Part shown: one piece after another, positions 22,988-34,036 of the stretch | Numbering within the stretch: the stretch's first letter is position 1 | Layout: each line of letters starts with the position of its first letter | From: Kalaharituber pfeilii | Lineage: Eukaryota > Ascomycota > Pezizomycetes > Pezizales > Pezizaceae | NCBI GenBank assembly: GCA_015179045.1 | Contig: WHUZ01000027.1 | Span: 558,001-622,000 of the forward strand | Length of the DNA stretch: 64,000 nucleotides | Direction: 5' to 3' | The notes under the pieces: generated by a model | Database searches by the model: none | The model's input: the letters and a program-made list of their open reading frames with translations, nothing else | What the model was told of the DNA's origin: nothing | Program-made: the position numbers and the translations under genes

Positions 22988-23452
22988 ATGCTTACCAAAT
23001 CAACCATTTTTGCAGCGCTTTATATGATTCTCGGCTTGGTCGTCCAACTCGCGGATGCCACTCCTCCAGCGTGCATTCTTGCGTGCGTGAACGAGCATGA
23101 GAGGGTCGGTGATATGAACGCTATCTGCAAGGAAGAGACTACCACCATGGTGAGCTGCCTCCAGAGAGCCTGCGACGCTGCCGTTTTGGAGGATGCCATT
23201 GCTAGCTACAAGCGCTCTTGCAAGGAGAAGGGTATAGATGTTGTTATTCTTCAAATGCCTTCTGGCGCAGCTACCCATACAACGGCCTCCACTACCACTG
23301 CCACTAGCACTCCAACTATCACAGGCAACACCAATCGCACCAACCACGCTAGTGACCATGATGGGAACGGCGATGACAGTGCCTTCCGCCGCACCTACTA
23401 TAACAGCATGCTTGCTCTCATGGCCATTTTCGCCACTGCTGTTGCATTATAA
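22988..23452 (+). CDS. CFEM-like GPI-anchored cell-surface protein
   Basis: A 154-residue protein from a true ATG (context GCAAGATGC). Residues 1-24 form a signal peptide. A compact cysteine-rich domain follows with PPACILACVNEHERV at 26-40 and six cysteines at 29, 33, 47, 57, 62 and 78. The Px-C-x3-C opening and the C-x4-C pair fit the fungal CFEM family, but the classical domain has eight cysteines, so this is a reduced or variant form. A Thr/Ser-rich stalk (about 94-120) and a C-terminal hydrophobic tail (about 138-154) indicate GPI anchoring at the cell surface. CFEM proteins act in haem or iron uptake, adhesion or host interaction; which applies here is unknown. A LINE fragment begins about 10 bp after the stop. 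Confidence 0.8.
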   Translation: MLTKSTIFAALYMILGLVVQLADATPPACILACVNEHERVGDMNAICKEETTTMVSCLQRACDAAVLEDAIASYKRSCKEKGIDVVILQMPSGAATHTTASTTTATSTPTITGNTNRTNHASDHDGNGDDSAFRRTYYNSMLALMAIFATAVAL

Positions 23453-23463
23453 ATGGTCTAACC

Positions 23464-23956
23464 GTGCACATTGTGGCCAAGGCACAGCGAGCCCAGGAAA
23501 GGAACGGATTGGGTATGAGTTACACACCGCTGAAGAGACTGCGGAGGATGGTACGCGCCCTGGCGGGCCTACTTGAAGGAAAAGGCTTGAGGACCTGGAG
23601 GCACAAGGTGGGTAAGACGGACAGTCCAGAATGCCGGTGGTGTGGGGAGGAAGAAGAAACTGCGCCACATATCTAGGACAAGTGCCAAGTGTGGAGGAGG
23701 AAATGGCCGGGGGGTTGGGAGAAATATACAGGCCCTGGCAATAGGCGAAGGGGGAGGGACGCCTTGGTGGAATTGTTGAGGTGGATAGAGACATGATTCT
23801 CCTTGAATCAGGCATATAGTGCTGATTATGTGGATTAGGTTGATTAGGTTAATTATTTTCTGTTTTACCTCCTTTATCTCCTATGTAGCTATCTTCGTAT
23901 ATCCCATAGGGCGGCAGACGAGTAATGATATTTTTTTTTTTTTTAAAAAAAAAAAA
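23464..23956 (+). mobile_element. 5'-truncated family A LINE, ORF2 C terminus
   Basis: Encodes the end of LINE ORF2: a C-terminal zinc knuckle (CRWCGEEEETAPHI, stop, DKC) then WRRKWPGGWE, homologous to the C terminus of the LINE at 34-36.6 kb. The 3' UTR ends with the family A tail (CCCATAGGGCGGCAGACGAG). Imperfect flanks GGTCTAACC (23455-23463) and GGATCTAACT (from 23960) suggest a target duplication. The tail is odd: about 15 T followed by about 12 A. Confidence 0.8.
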
Positions 23957-24177
23957 GAAGGATCTAACTTTCTGCTGGTGAACAAGGGGATCTAGATTCC
24001 ATGTTATAATTTGAGTAGGTCTTCTTTCTAATTTCTTTTGTACTGCCAAATACCACCTGAGATATCAGGCGAATATAGGATTAAATTACTATTTTATGCA
24101 TTCTTGTGCCTTTGCCTTACTTCGTTGCTGTTGCAATTACTTCGTCTTAATTTTTGAATCTTGTTGAGCAAGGTGTT

Positions 24178-24239
24178 TGCCCTGCCATGGCGAACAGCTA
24201 CAAGCGGGGTCACATGAATAAAAAAAAAAAAAAAAAAAA
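24178..24239 (+). mobile_element. Family B micro-retroposon
   Basis: TGCCCTGCCATGGCGAACAG, CAAGCGGGGTCACATGAAT and poly(A) are flanked by a perfect 12-bp duplication GAGCAAGGTGTT at 24166-24177 and 24240-24251. Confidence 0.92.
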
Positions 24240-24251
24240 GAGCAAGGTGTT

Positions 24252-25852
24252 ATATATTTTTTGGGCTGATATGTTTATTTTTTGTGTGCTTCTCCATACA
24301 ATTGTTGCGCAGGTCGTCCAGTAGGGCAATAAGGTTACAAAATGTACGTATTAATGCGGAGGACTACTGGTGGAAAAGTTTTTCTTGAATTGTTTTATGT
24401 TTTATTGTATCCACTTCGTTTGAGAATGGATGGTAATGCATTTGTTTCAAAGAACATTCAAAATAAGGGAGATGCCTTAAATGAAATAAATTTAACATAG
24501 AATATAATAATAAAATTTAAAAAAAATACAAATACAAATAGAAATAAAATAAAAATTGCCAGTGCTACCTGGAGATCTACCTGCTAACCCTTGGCGATGG
24601 CTTATACACGTCTCTGTGAAGAGGCGGAACTCACAGCAATGTGCGGACAAAGTCATGTACCGTCGAGTTGTGGGGAACAAAGGAATTCTCCATAAAATGT
24701 ATCCATTTACAGGGTGTAACCTCGCCTAGTGTAATTCAATCCCAGTGCGGAATTTTCAGACTTGCTATTGGCTGCAGTCCTCAAGATGCTGCGCACTCGA
24801 TGCTTTTCTACGTAAAGTTGGTTGCAGTTCATGGTTAATCGACGTCGCGAGGTCTCATCCAGCAAATGGATACTATTTTTATACAGGACTGCAGCGCGTG
24901 ATCGCAACGTCTAGATCTCTCAGTTCCGGAAATGATCTGCAGTTGCCTTCAGGACGCTGTGTAGCTCAATCGCAAGGCTAATTGGAGAGGGGATTAAACA
25001 TTCATCCTAGGCATAGCCTCACTGGGAACCGACTTCTGTAGCGTCGGCACCACCACTACCACCAATACTGACACTGCCAAAGCAACGCCCTCCAACTGTT
25101 CAGGTGAGTCAACTATGGAACCTAGGATACAAGCCTCAAAACTATCGAAATGCCCCGGTTTCATATTCACAGAACAGGAGCTTCCAAGTGGCTTTTCCAG
25201 AAGCTTCGGATATCGTTTCCTTTTACAACGACTGCCTTGCGTAATATGACTACACATTTTAGTTATCCCAATGCGCACCCTCTGAACTGCCACGGAGCCA
25301 AGTCGCTGCGATAACCTAAAACAACACATAAAGTTACGTTCTGACATGTTTGATACAAATCTTATCGCATCACCTCCCCAGCTTAATAAGAAAAAAATTC
25401 GCTTAATTAGGATTTTTGACCGTCATACAGCTACTAGGTTGCCCTATTTCCTTCGCCTCTTCCTGCGCCCCGCAGCGAAACCCTCGCCAGCTTTTGCTTT
25501 TTCTTTTTATTTGGAACCTTCATTTGAACTCTTAATAGTCGTCGATATTTCGTCTCTGAATTGTTTTGTACCTTCATTGACACCACGCGGTTAGTATTCA
25601 TATATCCTAAAAGGTACGTATATTCTGAAGTTATGTTTGCGATGAATTGGAAACCCAAGTTGAACTGCTCTTGAATTTTTGTGGGAATCTTGAAAATTTG
25701 CGTTTTTGCGTTTAGTTGGAATGTTATTTTTGGTGATTGATATCTGGCAACTATGGGTTTGCGGGGACATACATGATCGTTGAAGCTAACTTGAATTATA
25801 TATTTACTGCACCAACAGTGTGGTTCGAAGATCACTCCCTTTGCAACTCACA
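24252..25852. other. Spacer; one weak frame
   Basis: Mostly unremarkable AT-rich spacer. A minus-strand frame at 24994-25347 ends with a hydrophobic run (LAVSVLVVVVVPTL) preceded by SFEACILGSIVDSPEQLEG, which could be the end of a small secreted or membrane protein, but I cannot identify it or find exons. The last 250 bp are the probable promoter of the gene at 25853. Confidence 0.35.
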
Positions 25853-27264
25853 ATGAGCACGCCAAACATCGTCCTCTCCTTACCCTGTCCATCAGGGTCC
25901 GGGACTCCAGCAACTACTACCTTCCCTCTCACCCCCACCCTCATCAACTCCATCCTCAATTCCCCTTCCTCGCAATACTCCAAACTTGCCAATACCATTT
26001 CCCACGCCCTATCTGCATCACCCTCCTCCTCCTCCTCCGCTTCTTCTACCACCACCATCTCCCTCCCCTCCACCCTATCCCTCCATCCCCACGCCGTCCA
26101 AGTTCTCCTCTCGTTTCTTGAAAGCGGCCCAAGCGTTTACAGCCCGGCGTCAAACGAATTCCGTGCCCGCGTTTCCGAAGTCGAGCTCGTCAAACGCGAC
26201 GATGTACGGAGGGTGTTTGTGGCCATGGGAGTCGCGTGGCCGTGGTCTGCGACTGGAGGGGGTGGCGAGTTTGAGGTGTCTGGTCTGGGCGACGAATATG
26301 TAAGGGATGTAGGGGATTATTCGTCGCCAGAGGTGTACGAGGCGTTGAGGGAGCAGGTGCAGGAAGAGCTTTTTAATGTTGTGGTGGAGACACCAGGGGG
26401 GGCCAAGGCGGGGTGGGTAGAAATGTAATTGTGGTGTCTGGAGAATCCAGTGTGTCAACGGGGTCGAATGGGAATTCAGATTTCCTGTCTTCACCGCCTC
26501 CTCCGAGCTATGAACAATCCACTTCCTCATCACCATCGGCATATCCTTCCGACATCAAGAAATCTCACCAAAGCGCTACAGGCACCACGTTTTGCACAAC
26601 CCTCACCACCTCCGTTAGTACGCACTTACACTCCCTGATCCTCAAGCATCTCCAGCCGTCCCTGCACGAACAGGCACGCCGCGGCATGTTCAAGGGTTCT
26701 TACATCCTCCTAGTCTCCTCCCCAAATTCACCCCAGCCACGGGAAAACGACATCACAACGTCGCACCCGAACCACACGGACTACAAGTCCATCATCTACC
26801 TTCCGGAGTATCATCCCGGCGTCGGTGAGGGCTTCACGATGGAGTTCCTAGTGCAGGAGCAGGTGATGGAGGGGATCAAGAAGGCGGTAGAGGAGGCGGT
26901 GGGGATCCAGCCGTCGTCTAATACTCCCGCCGCACCTCCGGCACCGCCGCCGCCGCCCGCACGGCATCAAAAAGCAAAAAGCGGATTATCGTCAGGATGG
27001 CTCAAATCACTGCTGCGCAGACCTAAAGATCCGACTGAGGAGGCCAATTACATCGACAGCATCCATGGGCGGGTGACCTCCGCGCCAATTTTACCACCTC
27101 TTTTAAACACCACTGGTGCCCCGCAGTCATCCGAGACAAAGATCGATGTGAGCGTGCAAGATGTTTGGATCCGTAGGGAGACGGAGGTGGGGTTGATAGA
27201 GACGGAGCAGCTGAAGGGGGTGGTAGTGTGGGTGCAGGTTGGGAAGGGCTATGGAGGGTTTTAG
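25853..27264 (+). pseudogene. Unknown protein, two frames (frameshift or unseen intron)
   Basis: The ATG at 25853 has a good context (CTCACAATG). The first frame runs to a TAA at 26426-26428 and encodes a Ser/Thr/Pro-rich N terminus, then RARVSEVELVKRDDVRRVFV and an acidic region. A second frame, open from 26413 to TAG 27264, continues in similar composition (VIVVSGESSVSTG, PPPPSYEQ, then FKGSYILLVSSP, APPAPPPPPARHQKAK and QDVWIRRETEVGLIE). The shift falls in a G-rich stretch (seven G at 26396-26402, more at 26410-26417). No GT-AG pair that restores frame at a normal intron length was found, so a one-base indel or assembly error is the simplest explanation. The total would be about 470 residues. 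I do not recognise the family; the PPxY-like and polyproline motifs suggest protein-binding surfaces only. Confidence 0.65.
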
Positions 27265-28073
27265 AAGGGTTTTAGGAGGGAGGGAAGGGGGTTAGCGGAG
27301 GTACGGGGGTGGATACTTTGGTTTGTTTGGAAAGTTAAATCAGGATCGGAAACCAAGAGTATATGAGACGGAGGTGGGAAAATCGAAGGGAAAGCTCAGT
27401 CATCACGAATTAGAATATATATGCGGAGAAGGAGTTGAGCATTGCTTTTTCTTTATAAAAACGAATCTAAGGTTCAGTAAGTCCAGTATATGGGGTTTTC
27501 CACAGCTAGGTTCTTGGAAATTTTTGTAATAACTGGAAATAGTGAGCAATCAAATCATCATGCCTAGTGATGTCAACGCGCAATAGCGCCTGCATGCATA
27601 TCGTAATGGTAGATGATGGGTTTGATATCGGTTTACTGATGGCCAGCAGTCTGAATGGTCGGGGTGGTAGAGAGCATGTAGTTCAGTGGGCATCTAGATA
27701 TTTTCCCGCTGTTGCTAAGTATGAGCAAGCGCAGGAAAACTTCCTTCGGGATATCCCCTAGCAGAACCAGAGCATCAAATTTATTGGGAAATAGATTTAT
27801 CTATCACATAACTAAGTCCATCGATAGAGGGGGCAAAGAATGCAAGCACCGGAATACTTTTTTTTTTTTTTTTTTTTTGTTCTTTGAAGGCAGCAAGAAG
27901 TTCCCACTAATTCAATGTTAGGGTCTCCTTGAAAAAAAAAACTCTAGTTTACTTCATGATCATCAAATACACCTCATGTTTCTCTCTTCAGATGAATCCC
28001 CCCAACCTCCCTCCTTCCGGCGATATGCTCCCATCGCAGCTTTCATTCATTCGATTGCCGTTGGCAATTTCAT
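27265..28073. other. Spacer with T-rich tract
   Basis: Contains poly(T) at about 27859-27878. No gene is recognised; it includes the 3' ends of both neighbouring genes. Confidence 0.4.
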
Positions 28074-28655
28074 TTAGGATTGAGTGGTGTAGGTGGCATC
28101 CCGCTCCACATGCTTCACATTGGGGTTACTCCCAAGCGTGGTGATGGTGCCCGTAGGGAGCTCGTAGCTACGTGTATACAGCATCTCCGGGTTAGCACAC
28201 AATGGAATTAAAGAAAGAAAAAAAGCGGAGCATATGAAGCAGCGATGTGAATATCTATAAAGATGAAGTGGGATAATGGGAAACCGAAAATGGAAGTTTG
28301 GAGGGGGGAGAGGGAAGAGGTACCTGAATGACTTAATCAGTGTGTATTCATGGGTGATTTTGCCGCCTTGGGATCTAATTTGGTCTTTTACACTGCGGCA
28401 CCGGGCGGGGAGAAGTAGCATGAACGTTAGTCTAAATATTGCCCTTTCAAGTTTCGCTGCAGGAAGTCCAGGGGAGGGTCAAACGAGGATGCAAAGGGAA
28501 GCGAAGCAAATGTACCTTTTGATCTCGTCGTCGGTGCAATGGTCATGGAAAGTTATCTAGGAAATGCACGGCCGCCGCTCAGGTTTTAGCTGGGTATACG
28601 GAAGATATAAAATGCTCTGATCGGAGAAGGGCACACTAACGATGAATGAGTCCAT
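28074..28655 (-). CDS. Serine-protease (proteinase B) inhibitor, I9 family, four exons
   Basis: Splicing four short exons gives an uninterrupted 72-residue protein: exon 1 28655-28641, exon 2 28556-28516, exon 3 28392-28324, exon 4 28167-28074. All three introns (84, 123 and 156 nt) are GT-AG and phases match. The product contains DHCTDDEIKSVKDQI, QGGKITHEYTLIKSFS, YELPTGTITTLGSNP and VKHVERDATYTTQ, the layout of fungal inhibitor I9 proteins such as yeast PBI2 (75 residues), which inhibit vacuolar subtilisin-like proteinase B and resemble subtilisin propeptides. There is no signal peptide, so it should act in the cytosol or vacuole. The start (MDSFI before the first intron) is the least certain part, but the next residues IITFHD fit the family's first beta strand. 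Confidence 0.85.
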
Positions 28656-30486
28656 ATCTTTAACTTATTTCGGGAGCAACGGGATTTAGATCGGGAAGTG
28701 TGCGTGCGCAGGAATATTCTAGGCGGGGATTGCGGAAATAGAGTCGAAGTCGTCTGCGAATGGGCAAGTTGGTGTCGTGGTGGAGGAGGAAAGAAGGAAG
28801 AAAAGGAGAAAAGCGATGCGTTTAAAACAGGCTGAGCTTAAGACCTATTACGATAAATATGAGAGCCTCGGAAGCGGAATCACAAAACGTTGGCTTTGCT
28901 CTGTTGGTTTCCAAGCTTGATGTGAGGGGTAGCAGTGATGATGCCTTGGCATCGAGTGCGGGGAAGAAAGCTACTCGTCAGCGTCAGCTGGTTGGTTTCG
29001 TTGGAAACGCCGGTTGGATCTCGTTTAGTTGCGGCAAGAGCGGAAAGATCGGCGCCCTTGTTTAATCATACCGGTTGGTTTTTAAGCCTAGATCGAAATC
29101 GTTAGATCAAGTGCGGCCTCGGAATTTAAGTACGGTAACCGTTGTTATCCTAGCTATTCTTTCCCTCAACTGTCCGTCGATGGAATACGAGCAATCAAGC
29201 CACTATTGATTCTCCAAACAAGTCCACATTAAAACCAGTTATGATAGAATAAACAAGTATCTCGTTGATTAGGTTCATAGTAGTCTTGTGCCTCGATTAG
29301 GTTTTTAGGTCTTACGGACATACGGGCTTCTCGGAAATGCCTCAGAAAGAAAATCCAAACATTTGGAATGATCTGCAGCTGAAATACGGAGTATGAACTA
29401 GTTCCTTAGTGCTTGAATGACCATTGGGTCGGATCAAAGGTGAGGGTTATGCAAACTTTCTAGACAAAATGGCAGGTCCCATCGGACCACCCCACCCATG
29501 CTCCCTGCCCCGGTACGAATATATGCATACATAGTCGGAATATAGGCGCTAAAAACTCAGTGCAACAAAGTGAGGCGGAGACGTATCTGCACCTCAACCT
29601 CACAATTTTCAATTCCACTAATACGCCCTATTATCTCGCATAAAACGGCAAAAATGGAGCTTACACCCATGGGAAATAGCATTTACTTGCAGGAGTAAAA
29701 ATAAAATAGTAGATGATAATAGTACTCGGAATTTCATTATGGGTTTGCAGAAAAGGTAGATTGAGGTGTCGTACTACCTTACTAGGTGATATTCGAATCT
29801 AGGAACAGCCAATAGCCACTCCTGGTGAAATATGCAAGAGTTCAGATCGGGATATGGAGATAAACAGTTCCAGGTATTCAGAAATATGTACAAAAAGAGA
29901 TTGAAAGTATGAATTCGAGTGACATTGTTCAGCGGTACATGGAGTCTGGCTATAGATATTGACAGAGCTCCAATACAGATGGTCTGGTAAGTAGTCTTTG
30001 TATTACTTAACCTAAAGTGGTCTTCCTTACAATAGGAGTTATCGACGATTAATTGGGAATGGTTACCAGAAGTTACCAGGGAAAATACGCCGGCAGGTGT
30101 CGTGAGGTACGCCTTTTACCCCGGCGAAATTTATTGGGAAGTAATCTGAATTACCACGAATATGTCCCTACACATCGTTGCATACATACGCATATCAACT
30201 TTACGTGCAACATGCCCTCTCTAAGTCAACGAGCTGTGTTACATTAGGCGATTAGGAGCAACATAAAAGCTATCATGACACTTATGATTCTTAATTCAGA
30301 TTCAGACTCCAATTCAGATGTGAAGAAAATTGATGTGTGATGAAGACACAAATATGTATGTGTTATTTGTGTTTGTAGATACGCGCTGTAAGTTTGACAT
30401 GAAGCGGGTTGTGAATACATGACTGCTGCATACGGTGCGAAATAATGCGGGTGTATGCAGCAAAGGATGTTACTAACTGAGCTCTA
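28656..30486. other. Spacer, no gene recognised
   Basis: The first 200 bp are the likely promoter and 5' UTR of the inhibitor gene. Beyond that the frames are short, with no recognisable domain. Confidence 0.4.
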
Positions 30487-30513
30487 CTGTTTTATATCGG
30501 GATACGATCTAGC
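30487..30513. mobile_element. Solo terminus of the 49-51.5 kb TIR element
   Basis: TACTGTTTTATATCGGGATA followed by CGAT matches the terminal inverted repeat of the element at 49002-51526 with one difference. No partner end was found nearby, so it is a relic of one end. Confidence 0.55.
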
Positions 30514-30690
30514 TTGTTATTATTTAATGTCCCCGACGGTGCCTGGCTATCGCACATTTTCCGGGACTATACGCAGTATAAGACTTTACATAGGAAACGG
30601 GGTTGCCCCCTCTAGGAAAGAAAAGCAAAAGCAAAAGCAAAGAAAAAATGTATTCCCCCAGCAATCCTCCCATCGCCTCCTTCCACCCTC

Positions 30691-32237
30691 CTACCCTTGG
30701 CCCCGCTTCCCAAAGTTGGCAGGCCGAATCCGCTCTGCTACCCTCATGCAGAAATTCTGCGTCCTGGACCACTCCTCTTTCCCGAACCAGATATCAAAAT
30801 CTGTGGGTACCACCCGCCCATTCCTGCGCGTCCCATAGAGGCCTTCCTCTAGCCTCTCCCTCTTGAGCTTCTGGCATTTCCGCATGATATGATCTCTCAT
30901 TGCCGGCTTGTCTTTCCCACAGAGAGGGCACGCTACCCTCTTGCGAGATATCTCCATGAACGCTCTCACTCCCTTGTTGGTCCAGTGCCGCAGCCCTAGA
31001 CCCCACGCCTTTGCCCCCAAGTCCTTCGCAAACTCCGCTCCATCTCGTGCCCTAACTTCTGTGACCGTAAGTTGGCCGGGACCCCCTGCATCCTCCACCC
31101 CGGTTCTACTACTGCCCTCTTGGCCTCTTTGTCCGCTCTCTCGTTCCCAGCAATCCCCAGATGTGCCGGAACCCAGATTATATATCCTTCTATGCCTTTA
31201 TCCGCCAGCTTGCTGTTCATCCTGAGGAGTTCGTGCTCCAATCTTGAGCGTGCTTTGCACTGTCCGTCCAACGCTGTCCGTACCACATATTGTGAGTCTG
31301 TCAGGATATACATCTTTCCTTTTCCGAGGCCCCTATCAGCTCGCAAGAGCGCCACCCGGCATGCCTCCAGAACCGCAGCTAGCTCAGCTACGTCGTTGTC
31401 ATATGTGTCCGGCAATGCTACCCTGTATGCCTCATACCTGTTTGACTCTTGCTCACTCACACCCCCATATGCTCCCAGTGTCGGCCTGCGGACTCTAACT
31501 GCTGCTGCCCCTACTCCAGCCTCTGAGCGGCTCCCATCCGTATACCACACCTGTGCCCCACTCCAAACCTGCTCTTCTTCCCACACTGCCACTGCAGCAA
31601 TCCACCGTTCACATTCCTCCTCCTTTGGTCGCCTCTGCTCTGTCTCTATACTTCCCAAGATTATTCCCTTTCTCCACGGCTCCCACTCCCGAGCTACGTG
31701 TAACTCGATTCTGGTGCCTAGCTCTTCCCCCACCGCCTCCTGTATCAGCTTATCAACTAGACTTCCTTTCCCTATCCTACTCCGGTTTATATGACCTGGG
31801 ACTGTTGCTATCCTAATGGCTGCTCTCCTCCGAAGCTTATCAATGTATGCATCCGTTGGTATGACCCCCAGTGCCCCTACTGCCACCTTGAACGAGACGC
31901 TCGTAGGTAACTGCAGTAGTGCCCTAACCATTCGTGTGTGCTCTTTTCTCAGTGTTTCCCGATCCTTTGTAGACTTGTATATTTCCGCTCCATAGGTAAG
32001 TGTTGGAAGTAGTATTATGTTAATTAGCTTAACTATAACATTTATCCCTAGACGTCTCTCTCTTATAGCTTGTGCCATCTGCCATGTCCGTCCCCATGCT
32101 TTCTTGACCCTTATACTTACTGTATCTTGGTAATTCCCCTTTATTGTATTCGGTGTCTTAACTCCGAGCCTCTCATATTCTCGCTTCTGATCACCGTCCT
32201 TCTCTCCTCCGTATGCAACGGTATGCCGCTTTTCCTT
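30691..32237 (-). pseudogene. LINE ORF2 RNase H and zinc-knuckle part
   Basis: The frame downstream of the micro-insert is open through the RNase H domain (aspartates in YTDGS and LTDSQ, glutamate in the AELAAVLEA region, and NERADKEAK), then shifts by one base near 31010 before the HWTNKGVRAFMEIS and CPLCGK knuckle segment. It degrades RNA of the RNA-DNA hybrid and probably binds nucleic acid. It cannot be translated as one piece with the reverse transcriptase because of the insert and the frameshift. Confidence 0.8.
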
Positions 32238-32297
32238 TGGTTTTTTTTTTTTTTTTTATTTCATTAATCGTATGCCGCCCTATGGGCTATGACGATG
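32238..32297 (-). mobile_element. Family A micro-retroposon inside LINE ORF2
   Basis: On the minus strand: CATCGTCATAGCCCATAGGG, GCGGCATACGATTAATGAAA and poly(A). An 8-bp duplication TTTTCCTT lies at 32230-32237 and 32298-32305. It is in the same orientation as the host LINE and breaks ORF2 between the reverse transcriptase and RNase H. Confidence 0.8.
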
Positions 32298-32893
32298 TTT
32301 TCCTTCCAGGTATCCTCGAACTCCTTAAGCGTATCTTCTATGAGCCCAAGAAAGTTATCCCACTGTTTGCCAGGTAATAGACCCGTAATACCTATAAACC
32401 CATCATCCATATAGGCATCCGTGTCAACCTCTATATTGTGTTTGTTCTTGATTCTCCAGTCGACTACTCGCTTTTGTTGCTCTGATAGATGTCCTATACC
32501 TGCCTTCCTCTTAGACCCACCGGAGGACCCCTGCTTAGCCATATAATCCCAGATCCTCTTCTCTAGACTCCGCCTCGCCATTCGCAGTGCCACATCCATT
32601 ACTAGGCACCAAATAAGAGGTGACGCTGGCCCTCCTTGTGGTAGCCCATTGACTATTACTGGCCTTCCCTCCCCTCCCGGCCCATCCCACTGAATCCAGG
32701 CAGTCCGTTCCGTTGCCCTATCAATCACTGCATCTGCCCATTCTACCAACTCCGGATGTGCCATTAAAGCGTATAGAACCTGTGCCCCTGACGTTCCCGA
32801 GAAGGCCGACTTGACGTCAAAATAGATACCGAGCCTAGCGTGAGTATTGAAGAAAAACAGTAGTGCCTCAAATGCCGAAAGGGGTAGGGCGAT
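32264..32893 (-). pseudogene. LINE reverse-transcriptase fragment
   Basis: Contains the conserved RT blocks DVKSAFSG, GLPQGGPASPL and YMDDGF with catalytic aspartates present. It is truncated upstream at about 32893, where poly(T) of another insert begins, and downstream by the family A micro-insert. Confidence 0.8.
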
Positions 32894-33045
32894 TTTTTTT
32901 TTGATTTTTTTTTTTTTTTTTTATCAGTACTTGCATGCCGCCCTATGAGCTATGACGAGGTTTTTATTAAAAGAAAAAGATTTAACGGCTAAATACATGT
33001 AGTGCCCGCGGTGCTAGTAAATGATGCGGGTGGAGCTCAGTATGG
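32894..33045 (-). mobile_element. Family A LINE 3' UTR fragment
   Basis: Minus-strand 3' UTR (GCGGGCACTACATGTATTTA, then CCTCGTCATAGCTCATAGGG) and poly(A) (poly(T) around 32895-32922), the same layout as the 3' UTRs at 47.4 and 57.8 kb. The upstream limit near 33045 is approximate. No duplication is clear. Confidence 0.65.
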
Positions 33046-34036
33046 AATGGGCCCTTCACTTCCTGCCACGCCATAGTGGAGTCTACCCCGTCACCTCCAG
33101 GGGTGAGTCTTGGTCTCGTTTCTGACTCTTAAGGCTGAGACGGCCTTATATACCCCTTTCAGGGCCACTATGTGGATTGCGCCTTTGCACCTTAAGTCCC
33201 TTCGCTAAGCTTCCGCTCCCTTCAGAACCAACTGCCGATAACTACACCCGCCGAGTTGCAGTCCATGCCCTCACCTATGCCCAGTGGCATTTCGACCCTT
33301 AGGACCCCCACAGGACTCGAAGCACAGGTTTAACATTTCATGACTAGTGGTTCTGTAGCATAGTGGTGAGTACTAATCCTGAAGCTTTGAGCATTGAAAC
33401 CGCTGGGACCGACACCGGCTTTAGAACCGTCCTGTCGAGCCCTCTAAGCCCCTACAGCTTAGAGACAAGTTTTCAGGCTTCCTTCCGGCTATCAAGGCTA
33501 GTCCACTGCTAGATCAAACTTGTAGCTTTCCAGGCCCTCGAGGATGATCTTTCTGCAGTTGTGACTACCATGGCCCACAGTGTCTCGCCAGGTATCCTAA
33601 TCCTGAAAGTAGTCCTCTTGGATAGAGGTGCACGTACTCTCAGTGACCAGTCCTCTACCCAACGAACCAATAGGTCTGCGGGAGAGCTCCAGCTATGCAA
33701 AGTCGGTGCTGCACATTCCGGACATCTAAATAGTACTACACATTCTGGTGACGCCCAGCTATGCAAATTCATTCTGCCCTGGCTATGCACACCCAATCCT
33801 GCACATTCCGGTCACTCAACCTAGCCACTCCTGTGACTGCCCACGAGGGGTGACCTGTCTCTCACGCTAGCACTTGCACATTTGGGCCAGTTCGTTAACC
33901 TGGTAGCAGACAGTCAGTTGGTTTTAGGAGGTATGTCTACGAAGGTTACTCCCTCTTCCCTTGGTTGGATCGCTCTCACCAGGGCTCCTTCGTGGGTGGC
34001 GGGCTCCGGCTTTGCCGGTCGCACCTGCCACCGACT
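33046..34036. other. Unexplained ~1-kb segment between two LINEs
   Basis: No gene or known element is recognised. It holds a tRNA-like stretch at 33349-33410 and short internal repeats between 33690 and 33830 (CCAGCTATGCAAA, GCACATTCCGG, ACACATTCTGG). It could be a 5' UTR of the plus-strand LINE or an independent repeat. Confidence 0.35.
33349..33410 (+). ncRNA. tRNA-like sequence, possible SINE head
   Basis: TAGCATAGTGG at 33356-33366 matches a pol III A-box. The two ends GGTTCT and GGGACC can pair as an acceptor stem, allowing G-U pairs. The T-arm region (GCATTGAAACCGC) is a poor B-box and the length (62 nt) is short, so it is not a functional tRNA gene. It is more likely a tRNA-derived repeat or chance. 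Confidence 0.3.

Larger units (their letters stand above)
30640..32893 (-). mobile_element. Tad-type LINE, ORF2 RT-RNase H-zinc knuckle
   Basis: Minus-strand LINE ORF2. From 5' to 3' it encodes a reverse-transcriptase part (IYFDVKSAFSGTSGAQVLYA, GLPQGGPASPLIWC, catalytic YMDDGF), then a thumb-like region, an RNase H domain (YTDGSRSEAG, LTDSQYVV, WVPAHLGIAGNERADKEAK) and a C-terminal CCHC knuckle (CPLCGKDKPAMRDHIMRKC). The combination of an RNase H domain and C-terminal knuckle fits Tad/I-like fungal LINEs. It is interrupted by a family A micro-insert at 32238-32297 and a frameshift near 31010 in a run of five G. The 5' part (ORF1, endonuclease and RT start) is missing beyond 32893. No 3' poly(A) was found, so the 3' end near 30640 is approximate. 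Confidence 0.85.

Noticed and set aside
28276..28560. Plus-strand frame of 94 codons
   Set aside because: It is antisense to the exons and introns of the I9 inhibitor, whose spliced product matches a known family.
31072..31816. Plus-strand frames of 240 and 87 codons
   Set aside because: Antisense to the LINE RNase H domain.
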